Assembly: GCA_001282665.1 (NCBI GenBank)
Contig: LN874948.1
Span: 1,052,099-1,116,098, forward strand
From: Clostridiales bacterium mt11
GTDB taxonomy: Bacteria; Bacillota; Clostridia; Tissierellales; Tepidimicrobiaceae
Direction of reading: 5' to 3'
Length of the DNA stretch: 64,000 nucleotides
The notes below the pieces were generated by a model. That model did not search any database. It had not been told where the DNA came from and saw nothing but the letters and a program-made list of their open reading frames with translations. Shown in pieces: positions 1 through 8,876 of the stretch. A program made the translations under genes and the position numbers. Numbering within the stretch: the stretch's first letter is position 1; each line of letters opens with the position of its first letter.

Positions 1-277
1 CTTTTTGTTCTTCCATAGCAGCTGTAATACCTAATATTATTGAACCTGTAGTAGCATTTGTATTAAAGAAAGTTAAATGTCTCTTATACGCTTCAACTCT
101 ATCCTCTTTTTTAGAATAAAGTTTCTTTATGGCAGGTGAAATAGCATGACAAAATCCAACCCCTTGCATCCTTTCAAAATTTACCATACCATTTAAAAAG
201 CATACCCATCTTGCCCACATTCCGAGGAGATCGCGATCATTTAAAGTTACTTGTGTACTGTTATTTTCCTTACTCAA
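1..277 (-). CDS. PTS mannose/fructose/sorbose family IID component (partial)
   Basis: Membrane subunit of a mannose-family phosphotransferase permease; IID pairs with IIC to form the sugar channel. The first 92 residues are visible and the gene runs off the left edge. They carry the family hallmarks: an R-D-L-x-x-M-W-x-R start, a short F-E-R-M-Q-G-V-G-F-x-x-A stretch, then I-K-K-L-Y and a K-R-H-L-x-F-F-N-T motif. The start is a TTG (275-277), chosen because GGAGGTGG lies at a normal distance upstream and no ATG is available. The start sits just past the IIC stop codon, so the two are probably translationally coupled. No IIA or IIB is seen upstream of IIC; they may lie beyond the edge. Substrate unknown. 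Confidence 0.9.
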   Translation of the reverse strand, partial: MSKENNSTQVTLNDRDLLGMWARWVCFLNGMVNFERMQGVGFCHAISPAIKKLYSKKEDRVEAYKRHLTFFNTNATTGSIILGITAAMEEQK

Positions 278-1025
278 GACTACCCACCTCCGATTCTTTA
301 GGTCTATAAATCATAAATGCTGCACATATGCCCATACCTACTACTGCCAATATATCTAATCCTAAAAATGCCGCTAATATAAAACCAACAAAGAACATTG
401 GCAACATTGCCAAGCTAGTCGCCGTCATATAATGTAGTAACATGGCATATCCTACAGCTGGCAAAAGTTTGCCCGTTGCTTGTAAACCTGCGATTAATTG
501 AGCTGGTAAAAATCCAAGAACTGCATCTACTGCCTCTGGTCCATAATAAACGGCTAAAAATGTTGCAAGTCCTGGATATATAAGAGCAAATAAAGTAGGT
601 GGAAGAACATTTACTCTGGCAATTCCTTTTGGATTATCTTCTTCAGCATATTTATCTGCCCTATGAGCTAAAATAGCAAAAAATGATTGCTTCAACGTTC
701 TAAAAGAAGCTCCTATTAAAGCAATAGGTATAATAACAGCAAGAGCCATTTCAGGTGTCATATCAGCTAATATTCCTAAAGCACTGCCGAGAACCCCGGC
801 AATTCTAGTATCTGCAGGTGTTTGATCCCCAACTACTATTACTCCTATATACACAGCATTAATAGTTGCACCAATTATTGTTCCCTTTACAGGATCACCT
901 AATATAAGACCAACGATAAATCCAGATACTAGCGGTCGTCCAAAAGCAAAAAAACGAGTATTGAAAGTTAAAGGACTTTCAATCCAAAATGCATAAAGAG
1001 CCACTAATAAAGCTTTAATAAACAT
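270..1025 (-). CDS. PTS mannose/fructose/sorbose family IIC component
   Basis: Integral membrane channel subunit of a mannose-class PTS transporter, about 251 aa, the normal size for EIIC. It is hydrophobic throughout, with a conserved G-x-I-x-G-L-I-L-G-D-P-x-x-G segment and an A-D-T-R-I-A-G-x-L-G loop near residues 73-83. The first in-frame ATG (1029-1031) directly abuts the GGAGGG ribosome site (1032-1037). The second ATG (1023-1025) has a 6-nt spacing and is taken as the start. This is the first gene of the operon seen here, preceded by a 200-nt leader and a sigma-54-type promoter. Sigma-54 control is common for mannose-class PTS operons (lev/man type). Confidence 0.9.
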   Translation of the reverse strand: MFIKALLVALYAFWIESPLTFNTRFFAFGRPLVSGFIVGLILGDPVKGTIIGATINAVYIGVIVVGDQTPADTRIAGVLGSALGILADMTPEMALAVIIPIALIGASFRTLKQSFFAILAHRADKYAEEDNPKGIARVNVLPPTLFALIYPGLATFLAVYYGPEAVDAVLGFLPAQLIAGLQATGKLLPAVGYAMLLHYMTATSLAMLPMFFVGFILAAFLGLDILAVVGMGICAAFMIYRPKESEVGSLE

Positions 1026-1235
1026 TTTCATCCCTCCATCTTTTATAGTTTATTTTATAAGTTCCTCTAACTGCCCTCCCTCATAGTTGAATTAATTTTA
1101 TATATCCCTACCCTCCTTTGTATTTTTGTAGAAAATTTTATTTTAATAATATTTGTCATGACATTTGTTCGTGTAGGGTATCTCTTTATAATCTATTTAG
1201 TTTTAAAAAGTAAATCGTTTGCCTATTTTTTATAT

Positions 1236-1252
1236 TTGCAACTTATATGCCA
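1236..1252 (-). promoter_or_regulatory. sigma-54 (-24/-12) promoter for the PTS operon
   Basis: On the minus strand the sequence reads TTGGCATATAAGTTGCAA. This matches the -24/-12 consensus TGGCAY-N5-TTGCA exactly, with GG and GC 10 nt apart. Predicted transcription start is near 1226, about 200 nt before the IIC start codon. A sigma-54 activator gene (1466-3199) lies just upstream on the same strand. The rest of the 1032-1465 gap holds only this promoter, the hairpin at 1357-1412 and AT-rich DNA. Confidence 0.8.
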
Positions 1253-1356
1253 AGATATATTTAAAATAGTATATAAAAGCTATTTCTTAAAATCCCATCA
1301 ATTCAACGATTATAATGATTTAGTCTTAGAAAATAATATTTTATAACCACATATAA

Positions 1357-1412
1357 AAAGACCAACTTATCAAAATGATAATAATCTTTATCATTTTGAT
1401 AAGTTGGTCTTT
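1357..1412 (-). terminator. Rho-independent terminator after the sigma-54 activator gene
   Basis: Two perfect 24-nt arms (1357-1380 and 1389-1412) flank an 8-nt loop. Read on the minus strand the hairpin is followed by TTTTTATAT. It separates the end of the purine island from the PTS operon. Confidence 0.85.
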
Positions 1413-1465
1413 GCTACTATTGCTGTTTTTCAAGGAAGATTAAGAGTTTTTTATCAATATGATAA

Positions 1466-3199
1466 TTAATCTTTAATCTTCCTATATAGAGTAGCTATAC
1501 CAATTCCTAATTTTTCTGCTGCCATCCTTTTACCTTCAGTGCTTGTCCCAAATATATCTAAAGCTTTTTGTATGTATTCCTGCTCTATTTCTTCTAAAGT
1601 CTTGATTTGTACGTTCTTTCCATAAAAGGCTACATCATTATTGTTCAAAATATTTTCTGGTAACATTTCCTTTGTCAGTATCCCAGAATCATCTGCAATA
1701 TTTATCATATATTCAATGGTGTTTTGAAGTTCTCTTACATTTCCGGGCCAAGGATGATTTAATAATATCTCCTTACATTCATCTTCCATGTTATAAATAT
1801 ACTTATCAAATAAAACACTATATTTATTGATTAAAGTATTCATTATTAACTCCGTATCCCCTTCTCTTTCCCTTAAAGGTGGGACTTCTATGGGGATTAC
1901 ATTTAATCTATAGTATAAATCCTCCCTAAATTTGTTTTCTCTTATCCTTTGTTCTAAGTCCAAATTGGTAGCTGCAATAACCCTTATATCCAAATCAATA
2001 GGTTGATTAGAGCCTAGTCTAGTCACATTTCTTTCTTGGAGAACCCTTAAAAGCTTTACCTGCATATACAACGGCATATCCCCTATCTCATCTAAAAGTA
2101 TAACTCCACCATTGGCTAACTCAAATTTTCCTATTTTTCCATTAGGGTTGGCTCCAGTAAAGGCTCCTTTTACATATCCAAACAGCTCAGATTCCATAAG
2201 GGTTTCAGGCATAGCACTACAGTTTACTGCAACGAAGGGCTTATGGCGTCTATCGCTTAAATAATGAATTGCCCTTGCTACTAGTTCCTTACCAGTTCCA
2301 CTTTCTCCACTTATGAGTACCGTCGACTGGGTAGGTGCTATCTTTATTATCTTCTCCTTTAATATCTTCATGGATTTAGATTCCCCAATTATTGCATCTA
2401 AATCTATCCTCTTTTCACTGGTAGTTATTTTATAGATATCGGAGTTTATTTTATTCATATTGTTGAAGATAAATACCTTTGCATAATCTTTAGATATGGA
2501 ATGGATAGGAATAATATTCCCTACAAGAAAAAAGCTCTTTTTATCTATTATCAGTTCATATATCTCTCCACCCATTATATATTCATCTTTATCTATCATC
2601 TGTACCTGTTCATCTAAATCATCAGGGGAAAGTTTAAGTTCCCTCATAGCACTATTGTTTATCATGGTTATCCTATCCTCAACGCCTAGTACTATAACCC
2701 CTTTATCCACATTATTAAGTATCTTATTTAAAACTTCAGTCCTCTCCTCTTGCATCTTGGATTCATTATGTTGATATACCTTAGAACATATAAAATCGCC
2801 TATTTGATGCAGAAATTGCATTTGAGTATCTAAGTTTTCTAATATTAGCTGTTTTTGCTCGTAGGTAGAGCATACTAATCCTATAACCCCTATTATATCC
2901 TCTTCATAAATAAGAGGTGTGGATATTTCCAGTTCCTCTATGCAGCTATTCTTTTGAATACAATCCTTACATATTTCATGTTCTCTTGGATTTTCTATTA
3001 TCTGAGATTCTCCAGTCTCTATTACCCTTTTATACACTGAGCCCATATTTACAGAATCGATTTGGTCTTTAAATATTCCAGTTCCAGCTACTCTTCTCAT
3101 GTTTTGGTCCACCACTTCTACATCTACCTTTATGACACTGGATATTACCTCAGCATATTTCCTCACATCTTCCTCTATTTCCTTCAATAACGATGCCAT
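1466..3199 (-). CDS. Sigma-54-dependent transcriptional activator (GAF/PAS, AAA+, Fis)
   Basis: Enhancer-binding protein that drives open-complex formation by sigma-54 RNA polymerase. The 577 aa comprise a GAF-like sensor (about 1-140) with a cysteine cluster C77/C80/C86 that could hold a metal or sense redox state; a PAS-like region (about 150-245); an AAA+ domain with Walker A GESGTGKE (298-305), the sigma-54 contact loop GAFTGA (345-350) and Walker B LLDEIGD; and a C-terminal Fis-type helix-turn-helix. The start has a strong AAGGAGG site. It begins 1 nt after the MocA stop codon, so it is translated as the last gene of the molybdenum-hydroxylase/purine operon. The nearest sigma-54 promoter visible is that of the PTS operon at 1236-1252. 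Ligand unknown; a purine or a PTS substrate are both possible. Confidence 0.92.
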   Translation of the reverse strand: MASLLKEIEEDVRKYAEVISSVIKVDVEVVDQNMRRVAGTGIFKDQIDSVNMGSVYKRVIETGESQIIENPREHEICKDCIQKNSCIEELEISTPLIYEEDIIGVIGLVCSTYEQKQLILENLDTQMQFLHQIGDFICSKVYQHNESKMQEERTEVLNKILNNVDKGVIVLGVEDRITMINNSAMRELKLSPDDLDEQVQMIDKDEYIMGGEIYELIIDKKSFFLVGNIIPIHSISKDYAKVFIFNNMNKINSDIYKITTSEKRIDLDAIIGESKSMKILKEKIIKIAPTQSTVLISGESGTGKELVARAIHYLSDRRHKPFVAVNCSAMPETLMESELFGYVKGAFTGANPNGKIGKFELANGGVILLDEIGDMPLYMQVKLLRVLQERNVTRLGSNQPIDLDIRVIAATNLDLEQRIRENKFREDLYYRLNVIPIEVPPLREREGDTELIMNTLINKYSVLFDKYIYNMEDECKEILLNHPWPGNVRELQNTIEYMINIADDSGILTKEMLPENILNNNDVAFYGKNVQIKTLEEIEQEYIQKALDIFGTSTEGKRMAAEKLGIGIATLYRKIKD

Positions 3200-3200
3200 T

Positions 3201-3800
3201 TTATACCTCCTTAGATGAATGACAATTGAGACCTTTAGTCAATTGTTGAAAATCCTCTGGTGTATCTATATCCATACCCAACTTTTTATCATATATATGT
3301 ACTTTTCTAATCAAGTCAATGTTTTTTTCTATAATGCCCCTTCCACCCTTATCTCCCTGAACCTTTAACAGTTCATCTTTTAGCATAGAAGAAAAAATTG
3401 TAGGCATTCCTCTACTGCCATTATAATATGGCACCACAATTGAAGCCTTACTTAATCTATATTCTAAAATGAGCTTGTCAATCAATTGAGTAGTAATGAA
3501 GGGTTGATCCCCGACTAAAAACATATAGGCTTCTGAATCTTTAGAGGCCTTTACTCCTAATTTTAATCCTTCACTTTGACCTAGATGGGCTTTAGGGTTA
3601 TACAAGGTTTGGATATTATATTTTTCTCCAATTTTCTTTATATCACTAGTCCTATATACCAAAATAATATTGTCTAAGGAAGATTTCTTACATTTTTCAA
3701 TAACCAATTCTATCATCCTTGTCCCATCTATCTCCATCAATAATTTATCTTCTCTCATACGTTTTGAATAACCCGATGCAAGTATAATGCCAGTAATCAT
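3201..3800 (-). CDS. mocA: MocA-like molybdenum cofactor cytidylyltransferase
   Basis: Nucleotidyltransferase (GT-A-like fold, MobA/MocA/IspD superfamily) that attaches CMP to molybdopterin to give the MCD form used by xanthine-dehydrogenase-family enzymes. The 199 aa begin with the nucleotide-binding motif LASGYSKRM (8-16) and contain the V-G-D-Q-P-F metal-binding signature and an R-G-x-P motif. Its position next to YqeC and downstream of the xanthine dehydrogenase genes supports a maturation role. It is close to the sigma-54 activator (1-nt gap) and YqeC (10-nt gap). The extreme C-terminus (residues near LNCHS) contains CAATTGTCATTC, which weakly resembles the repeat family of this island. 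Confidence 0.85.
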   Translation of the reverse strand: MITGIILASGYSKRMREDKLLMEIDGTRMIELVIEKCKKSSLDNIILVYRTSDIKKIGEKYNIQTLYNPKAHLGQSEGLKLGVKASKDSEAYMFLVGDQPFITTQLIDKLILEYRLSKASIVVPYYNGSRGMPTIFSSMLKDELLKVQGDKGGRGIIEKNIDLIRKVHIYDKKLGMDIDTPEDFQQLTKGLNCHSSKEV

Positions 3801-3810
3801 CTATATTCTC

Positions 3811-4533
3811 CTAATAAAATTTTTTTCTTTGTATGTCTGAAACTAACACCTTACCTTTAAATCCTTTTTCTAAAAGCATCTTTTTTATGTTTATGCCTTT
3901 TGATATACTCTTTTCATTACAAGCTTTATTTAATAAGAGTATCTTTTCTCCACAAGCCCCTTTAAATAAGCCTTCTGGGCTTAATATGAGTTTAACCATA
4001 TTTTCCTCATCTATTATATCAAAATAATCTGTACGTGTAACTTTTATAAATATTTCAGGTCTATGTACTATTTCTCCTATCCTTTTTCCTAGACAATCTA
4101 GACCTATAATTCCTATAGTTTTAGTAGTAGCCACTGTTACCACTGGCTCATAACTAGCAGGAGCTTTTATAGGTTTTTTCTTAGCGCCATCTGCTTCTAT
4201 AAGTACAAAATCAAATAGTCCCTTTTCCATAATCTCTTCAAGTTTAGGTAAATATGGTCCTATTAGCTTTCCATCTTTTATCCTTTCACCAAATACTGTA
4301 ATGCTGTGATTCTTTGGATTAAATCCATCTTCAATATCTCCTAAAATATAATAATCATATTGACCTTCTTCAGGATTATATATAGCCGTAGTAGTGGTAA
4401 CCAACACCTTTTTATCTAATTCTTTTAGTTCCTCAGCTAATAAAAAAAGGGTAGTAGTCTTTCCACCTGCCCCTACAATTGAAACCACTTCTCCCTTTCC
4501 TATATCTAAATCCAAGTTTTCATATATCTCCAT
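3811..4533 (-). CDS. yqeC: YqeC-like selenium-dependent molybdenum hydroxylase maturation protein
   Basis: 240-aa P-loop protein with Walker A GAGGKTTT (21-28), then V-T-T-T-T-A-I and an I-E-A-D-G-A-K-K-K-P motif. Together these are typical of the YqeC family, which is found with selenium-dependent molybdenum hydroxylases and is thought to help make the labile selenium form of the cofactor. The usual partner YqeB is not in this window. Context (MocA downstream, split xanthine dehydrogenase upstream) suggests that the dehydrogenase here carries selenium. That is inference from family association; no selenium site is visible in the sequence itself. Confidence 0.82.
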   Translation of the reverse strand: MEIYENLDLDIGKGEVVSIVGAGGKTTTLFLLAEELKELDKKVLVTTTTAIYNPEEGQYDYYILGDIEDGFNPKNHSITVFGERIKDGKLIGPYLPKLEEIMEKGLFDFVLIEADGAKKKPIKAPASYEPVVTVATTKTIGIIGLDCLGKRIGEIVHRPEIFIKVTRTDYFDIIDEENMVKLILSPEGLFKGACGEKILLLNKACNEKSISKGINIKKMLLEKGFKGKVLVSDIQRKKFY

Positions 4534-4559
4534 TTTATATCACCTTCATCTTACATATC

Positions 4560-6131
4560 TTAGAATAAGGATTCTAAAGATAGACCCACTTCATATAGGC
4601 TCTTATTCTCATCTACCACCGTCAAAAACTTAAATAGCTTGCCATCTTCTACCCTAATCTTAATAGGAGTAACTATGTATTCTTGCTTTCCTTCTTTTAA
4701 TGCCAAAAAACTCCTATCAGCTTCATATAGATTAAGTCCCACTGCCGACTTTTCACTGGTATGTATTACAACTCCTGATGGATCCGTAATATATAGGGCA
4801 TCCATTCCCGTCTTTTTAAGTAGTTCTTCTATTATATTATGGTCTATGTTTTTATTAGCTTTCAAATATTCTTTTATATAATATGCTTCCTTTAGCATCC
4901 TTTCTTCCATCACTTTTCCTGCTACAAATTGCTGCATATCATATACATTATCTCGGATTGTCTCTACTACTTCCTGTAGATATTTTGCCCTATTATGTTG
5001 TTCCATTACCTGTGCAGTAGTTTCCTCCATATGGGTAGCTATCTCTTCTGAAAAGGAAGTTATCTTTCCTATATTTTCTGTTACTTCCCCTATTATGCTG
5101 TTGTTTTTTCCTACAACTTCTTTTATCTCTTCTAAACTCTTCTTTCCTATATTTAAAATTTCCATAACATTTTTAAATTCCCTATTGATATTCTCCATAA
5201 CTGAACAGTTTTCTTCCATATAGTTCTTCTCTTCCTCCATAGATTTTGTAATGGAATCTATTTCTTTCTTTAAAGTATAGATAACCTCTTCTATCTTAGA
5301 AGATACCTGCTCTGTTTCCTTAGCTAGCTTTCCCACTTCCATAGCTACAATGGCAAATCCTTTTCCATGCTCCCCAGCTCTAGCTGCTTCAATGGAAGCA
5401 TTTAAAGAGAGCATATTGGTATCCCTAGATATGGAATTTATCAGATAGATTAAGCTTACTATTTCATCAGAATACTCCTTTAATTTTAATATCTGCTCTG
5501 ATGACTTTTCTGTCATATCCTTAGAACGATTCACCCTTTCCTCTATACATTGTATATCCTCTATTCCTTTTTGTGCAGTAGTAATAGAATCCGATATAAA
5601 GCCAATTTTACTTATTACATCTTTTTCTACATTCTCTAAAGATAAGCATATCTCATGGGTAAGGTCGTTGGTCTTATTTAGCATATTAAATTGTTCTATG
5701 GTGTTAGAATCCGCTACTTCCACAGAAGAAGCTATGGATTCAGCGGAAGATAAACTTTCCTGAGACACAATATTAAGCTTTTCACTTACATTAAATACTT
5801 CTGTGGATATTTCCACTTGAGTCTTTAAATTATTCTTAATAGCATTAGAAAATCTATTTAGCTCCTCTTGAATTTCATCAGGAATATGGGCATCTTTTGG
5901 CATCGTAAAAGCCATATTATTGATACCCGATAGATATCTTCTTATTTCCTGTAAACTATTCCCATTAAAAACCTTATATAGTATGATTGCTAAGCTAACA
6001 GATAGTACTATAGTCAAACCAATTTCCAAATAGATATTATCTAGGAAGGATATTAAAGCGAAATTCCCCCCCATAAAAATAAGAACTATTAAAAATAAAT
6101 ATAATACACTTTTCTTATTCTTCACACTCAA
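4560..6131 (-). CDS. Methyl-accepting chemotaxis protein with a C-terminal sensor
   Basis: 523-aa chemoreceptor. Two N-terminal membrane segments (about 10-30 and 35-52) are separated by only a few residues, leaving almost no extracellular domain. A long coiled-coil signalling domain follows, with the conserved tip around residues 233-265 (N-A-S-I-E-A-A-R-A-G-E-H-G-K-G-F-A-I-V-A). Unusually, about 100 residues after the signalling domain (about 415-523) look like a separate PAS/Cache-like sensor (Y-I-T-D-P-S-G-V-V-I-H-T-S). It lies between adenine deaminase and YqeC on the same strand with short gaps. A role in taxis toward purines or related compounds is inferred from this context. Confidence 0.88.
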   Translation of the reverse strand: MSVKNKKSVLYLFLIVLIFMGGNFALISFLDNIYLEIGLTIVLSVSLAIILYKVFNGNSLQEIRRYLSGINNMAFTMPKDAHIPDEIQEELNRFSNAIKNNLKTQVEISTEVFNVSEKLNIVSQESLSSAESIASSVEVADSNTIEQFNMLNKTNDLTHEICLSLENVEKDVISKIGFISDSITTAQKGIEDIQCIEERVNRSKDMTEKSSEQILKLKEYSDEIVSLIYLINSISRDTNMLSLNASIEAARAGEHGKGFAIVAMEVGKLAKETEQVSSKIEEVIYTLKKEIDSITKSMEEEKNYMEENCSVMENINREFKNVMEILNIGKKSLEEIKEVVGKNNSIIGEVTENIGKITSFSEEIATHMEETTAQVMEQHNRAKYLQEVVETIRDNVYDMQQFVAGKVMEERMLKEAYYIKEYLKANKNIDHNIIEELLKKTGMDALYITDPSGVVIHTSEKSAVGLNLYEADRSFLALKEGKQEYIVTPIKIRVEDGKLFKFLTVVDENKSLYEVGLSLESLF

Positions 6132-6154
6132 TCTCCTTTCTGTTTTTCAAAATA

Positions 6155-7870
6155 CTATATGGATAGATTTATAAATTTAAATTCTCCTACATCAAAAAGT
6201 CCCATATCTGTAATTTTAATATCTGGTATAACTGGAAGTGCAATAAAAGATAATGTCATGAAAGGTTCAATATCTCTATTTACACCAAGTTTTTCATAAG
6301 CAAATTCAAGCATACTCCTTAATTTTTTATCTACTTCATCTAAAGGTTTTTCTGACATAAGTCCACCAATAGTTAGAGGCAAAGTATCTACTACATTTCC
6401 CATTGATATCACTGTAATGCCTCCCCCAACCCTTTCCAATTCCTTAATAGCTAATATCATATCCTTGTCATTATCTCCAATTACTATTATATTGTGGGAA
6501 TCATGAGCAACGGTAGAAGCTATAGCTCCATTTTTTAGTCCAAATCCTTCTACTAATGCTAAACCTATATTTCCAGTTTTATTATGTCTTTCAACTACAG
6601 CTACCTTTAATATATCGTCATTAGATTTAAATTTTCCATCTTCCACAGCAATTTTTCTTTCCACCTTTTTTGTAATAAGACTATGAGGAAGAAGTTTTAT
6701 TATATTGGCTTTTTCTTCTTCGAGATAAATTATTAAATCCTCTTCTGTAATTTTTTTAATATTTACCGTATTCTTCATATGGTCATTGTCTATATTCTCT
6801 ACTGTAAATAGGGGTTTAAGATTCTCTCCTACCAATTTACCTTCTTTATATACCTGCAATACATTAAAATCCTCTAAATTATCAATGACGACTAAATCTG
6901 CAAAATATCCTGGTGCAATAGCTCCTTTTCCTTTTAAGCCATAACATTCAGCTGCATTTAATGATCCCATCTTTATACAATCTATAGGGTCTAGTCCTTC
7001 TCTTATAGCTAATCTTATATTGTAATCTATACTTCCATCTTGTAGTAAATCTTCAGGATGCTTGTCATCGGTACAGAATATACATCTTCTTAAATTATCC
7101 TTATTTACTCCCTTGATTAGCTCCCTTAAATTTTTAGCTGCAGAGCCTTCCCTTATATGGATATACATACCTAATCTTAGCCTATTCATCATCTCATCTA
7201 TAGAGCTGCATTCATGTTCTGTTGATACTCCTGCTGCTACATAGGCATTTAATTCCTTATTGGCTATTGAAGGTCCATGCCCATCTACTATCTTATCCCT
7301 AGCCATAAGGATTTTATTTAAAACATCTTTATCCCTATTTATTACTCCGGGATAATTCATCATCTCTCCTAAACCTAGAACCCTTTTTTCATCGATAAGC
7401 TTCTTTAAATCTTCTGCATAAAGGGTTGCCCCTGCATTTTCAAAAGGGGTAGATGGTACACAGCTAGGAAGCATTACATATACATCTAAAGGAATATTTT
7501 CACTTTCATCTAGGATATATTTTATTCCTTCTATTCCCTTTACATTGGCTATCTCATGGGGATCTGCAATTATAGTGGTAGTCCCTCTAGGAAGAATAGC
7601 CTTCGCAAACTGAGAAGGTGTTACCATAGAGGATTCAATATGAACATGACCGTCTATGAAAGATGGGGACAAATATTTCCCTTGTAAATCAATCTCCTTT
7701 TCTCCGCTATATTCCCCAATACCTACTATTTTGCCTTCATATACTGCTACATCTCCTCTAATTATCTCATTGGTAAACACATTTATAATGTTGGCATCTT
7801 TAAATACTAAATCCGCCTTTGTTTCCCCATTAGCAATTTCAATCGTCTTCTTCAAAGTATTAAAATCCAT
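6155..7870 (-). CDS. ade: Adenine deaminase (paralogue 1)
   Basis: Amidohydrolase that converts adenine to hypoxanthine and ammonia. 571 aa, normal for the Ade family. It has the metal-binding HVHIE motif near residue 76, the A-D-P-H-E-I-A-N-V segment, and the C-terminal V-A-H-D-S-H-N-I-I-V-I-G motif typical of bacterial adenine deaminases. The ATG at 7868-7870 is preferred over an upstream TTG because AAGGAAG is 6 nt upstream. The gene overlaps the 3' end of the molybdenum-subunit C-terminal gene, so it is co-translated with the dehydrogenase. Its product hypoxanthine is a substrate for that enzyme. A second, divergent paralogue lies at 12951-14762. Confidence 0.93.
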   Translation of the reverse strand: MDFNTLKKTIEIANGETKADLVFKDANIINVFTNEIIRGDVAVYEGKIVGIGEYSGEKEIDLQGKYLSPSFIDGHVHIESSMVTPSQFAKAILPRGTTTIIADPHEIANVKGIEGIKYILDESENIPLDVYVMLPSCVPSTPFENAGATLYAEDLKKLIDEKRVLGLGEMMNYPGVINRDKDVLNKILMARDKIVDGHGPSIANKELNAYVAAGVSTEHECSSIDEMMNRLRLGMYIHIREGSAAKNLRELIKGVNKDNLRRCIFCTDDKHPEDLLQDGSIDYNIRLAIREGLDPIDCIKMGSLNAAECYGLKGKGAIAPGYFADLVVIDNLEDFNVLQVYKEGKLVGENLKPLFTVENIDNDHMKNTVNIKKITEEDLIIYLEEEKANIIKLLPHSLITKKVERKIAVEDGKFKSNDDILKVAVVERHNKTGNIGLALVEGFGLKNGAIASTVAHDSHNIIVIGDNDKDMILAIKELERVGGGITVISMGNVVDTLPLTIGGLMSEKPLDEVDKKLRSMLEFAYEKLGVNRDIEPFMTLSFIALPVIPDIKITDMGLFDVGEFKFINLSI

Positions 7871-8876
7871 ATTCAACTTCCTTTCTACTGTTTTTCCTAT
7901 TCCTATCTATAGCTTCTCTCAACTTCTCTGGTGTAACTGGTAATTCTGTTATTCTTACTCCTATTGCATCGTATATAGCATTTAGTATGGCTGGAGCTAT
8001 AGGTATCATAACTGGCTCTCCAATTCCCTTAGCACCATAAGGTGCTGTAGGCTCCGGATCCTCTATCAATATTTTTTCTACATCTATCATATCCATAGCT
8101 GTAGGTATTAAATATCTGGAAAATTTATTGTTTTTAATTTGACCATTGATTAAGTTTAAATCCTCAAACAGAGCATATCCTATAGCCATAGCAAATCCAC
8201 CATCCATTTGTCCTTCTGCTAAGTTAGGATTTATGGCTCTGCCTACATCTTGGGCAAATCTTGCATTTAAGATTTCTACTCTCCCAGTTAGAGTATCTAT
8301 CTCTACTTCAACTCCGCAGGCATTAAAGGTATAAGGCCAGTATGGAGCTCCTTGCCCAGTTTCTGGATCCATCTCTACGGTTTGAGCTACAAATTCTCCC
8401 TCTGCTTCAATTGTACCATCTCCATATTTATTAGCCAATTCTTTAAAGGAAATTTTTTTCTGTGGAAAAAATTTTAAATAGATTTCCCCTTCTTCTAACA
8501 TTAGTCCACGGGTACTATTTAACCCTAACTCCTCTTTTGAAATCTTTATTAATCTATGTTTAAAATTTTCACAGGCTATTTTAATAGCATTTCCAGTGTT
8601 ATAGGTTTGACGACTAGCTGCGGCAGTCCCTGAGTCAGGCATAAGACTAGTATCCTCAGAGATAAACAATATATTCTCTGTTGAAATATTTAAAGTTTCT
8701 GCTCCTATTTGGAGAAGGGCTGTTTTAGCACCTTGTCCTACTTCCGTAGCTCCTGCATATATACCTATTTTCCCCTCTTCATGTAAAATTACCTTTGCTT
8801 TTGATACATCGGGAAATCCATTACCATATCCTGTTCCATAAAAGGATAGTCCTATTCCCCTTCCTTTCCTTTTCAT
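7860..8876 (-). CDS. xdhA: Xanthine dehydrogenase-family molybdenum subunit, C-terminal half
   Basis: Second half of the molybdopterin-binding subunit, encoded as a separate 338-aa protein (about 37 kDa). It has the cofactor-contact segments A-T-E-V-G-Q-G, D-S-G-T-A-A-A-S-R-Q-T and, near the C-terminus, A-P-Y-G-A-K-G-I-G-E-P, whose glutamate corresponds to the catalytic base of this family. It has its own ribosome site (AAAGGAG) and overlaps the preceding gene by ATGA, so the split is a true two-gene organisation, not a frameshift. Nicotinate dehydrogenase of Eubacterium barkeri shows the same split (50 + 37 kDa). The likely reaction is hydroxylation of hypoxanthine or another purine. Exact substrate preference cannot be read from sequence. 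Confidence 0.9.
   Translation of the reverse strand: MKRKGRGIGLSFYGTGYGNGFPDVSKAKVILHEEGKIGIYAGATEVGQGAKTALLQIGAETLNISTENILFISEDTSLMPDSGTAAASRQTYNTGNAIKIACENFKHRLIKISKEELGLNSTRGLMLEEGEIYLKFFPQKKISFKELANKYGDGTIEAEGEFVAQTVEMDPETGQGAPYWPYTFNACGVEVEIDTLTGRVEILNARFAQDVGRAINPNLAEGQMDGGFAMAIGYALFEDLNLINGQIKNNKFSRYLIPTAMDMIDVEKILIEDPEPTAPYGAKGIGEPVMIPIAPAILNAIYDAIGVRITELPVTPEKLREAIDRNRKNSRKEVEYGF

Noticed and set aside
1158..1346. 62-codon plus-strand frame between the PTS operon and the sigma-54 activator gene
   Set aside because: No ribosome site, low-complexity hydrophobic composition typical of AT-rich noncoding DNA, and it overlaps the sigma-54 promoter.
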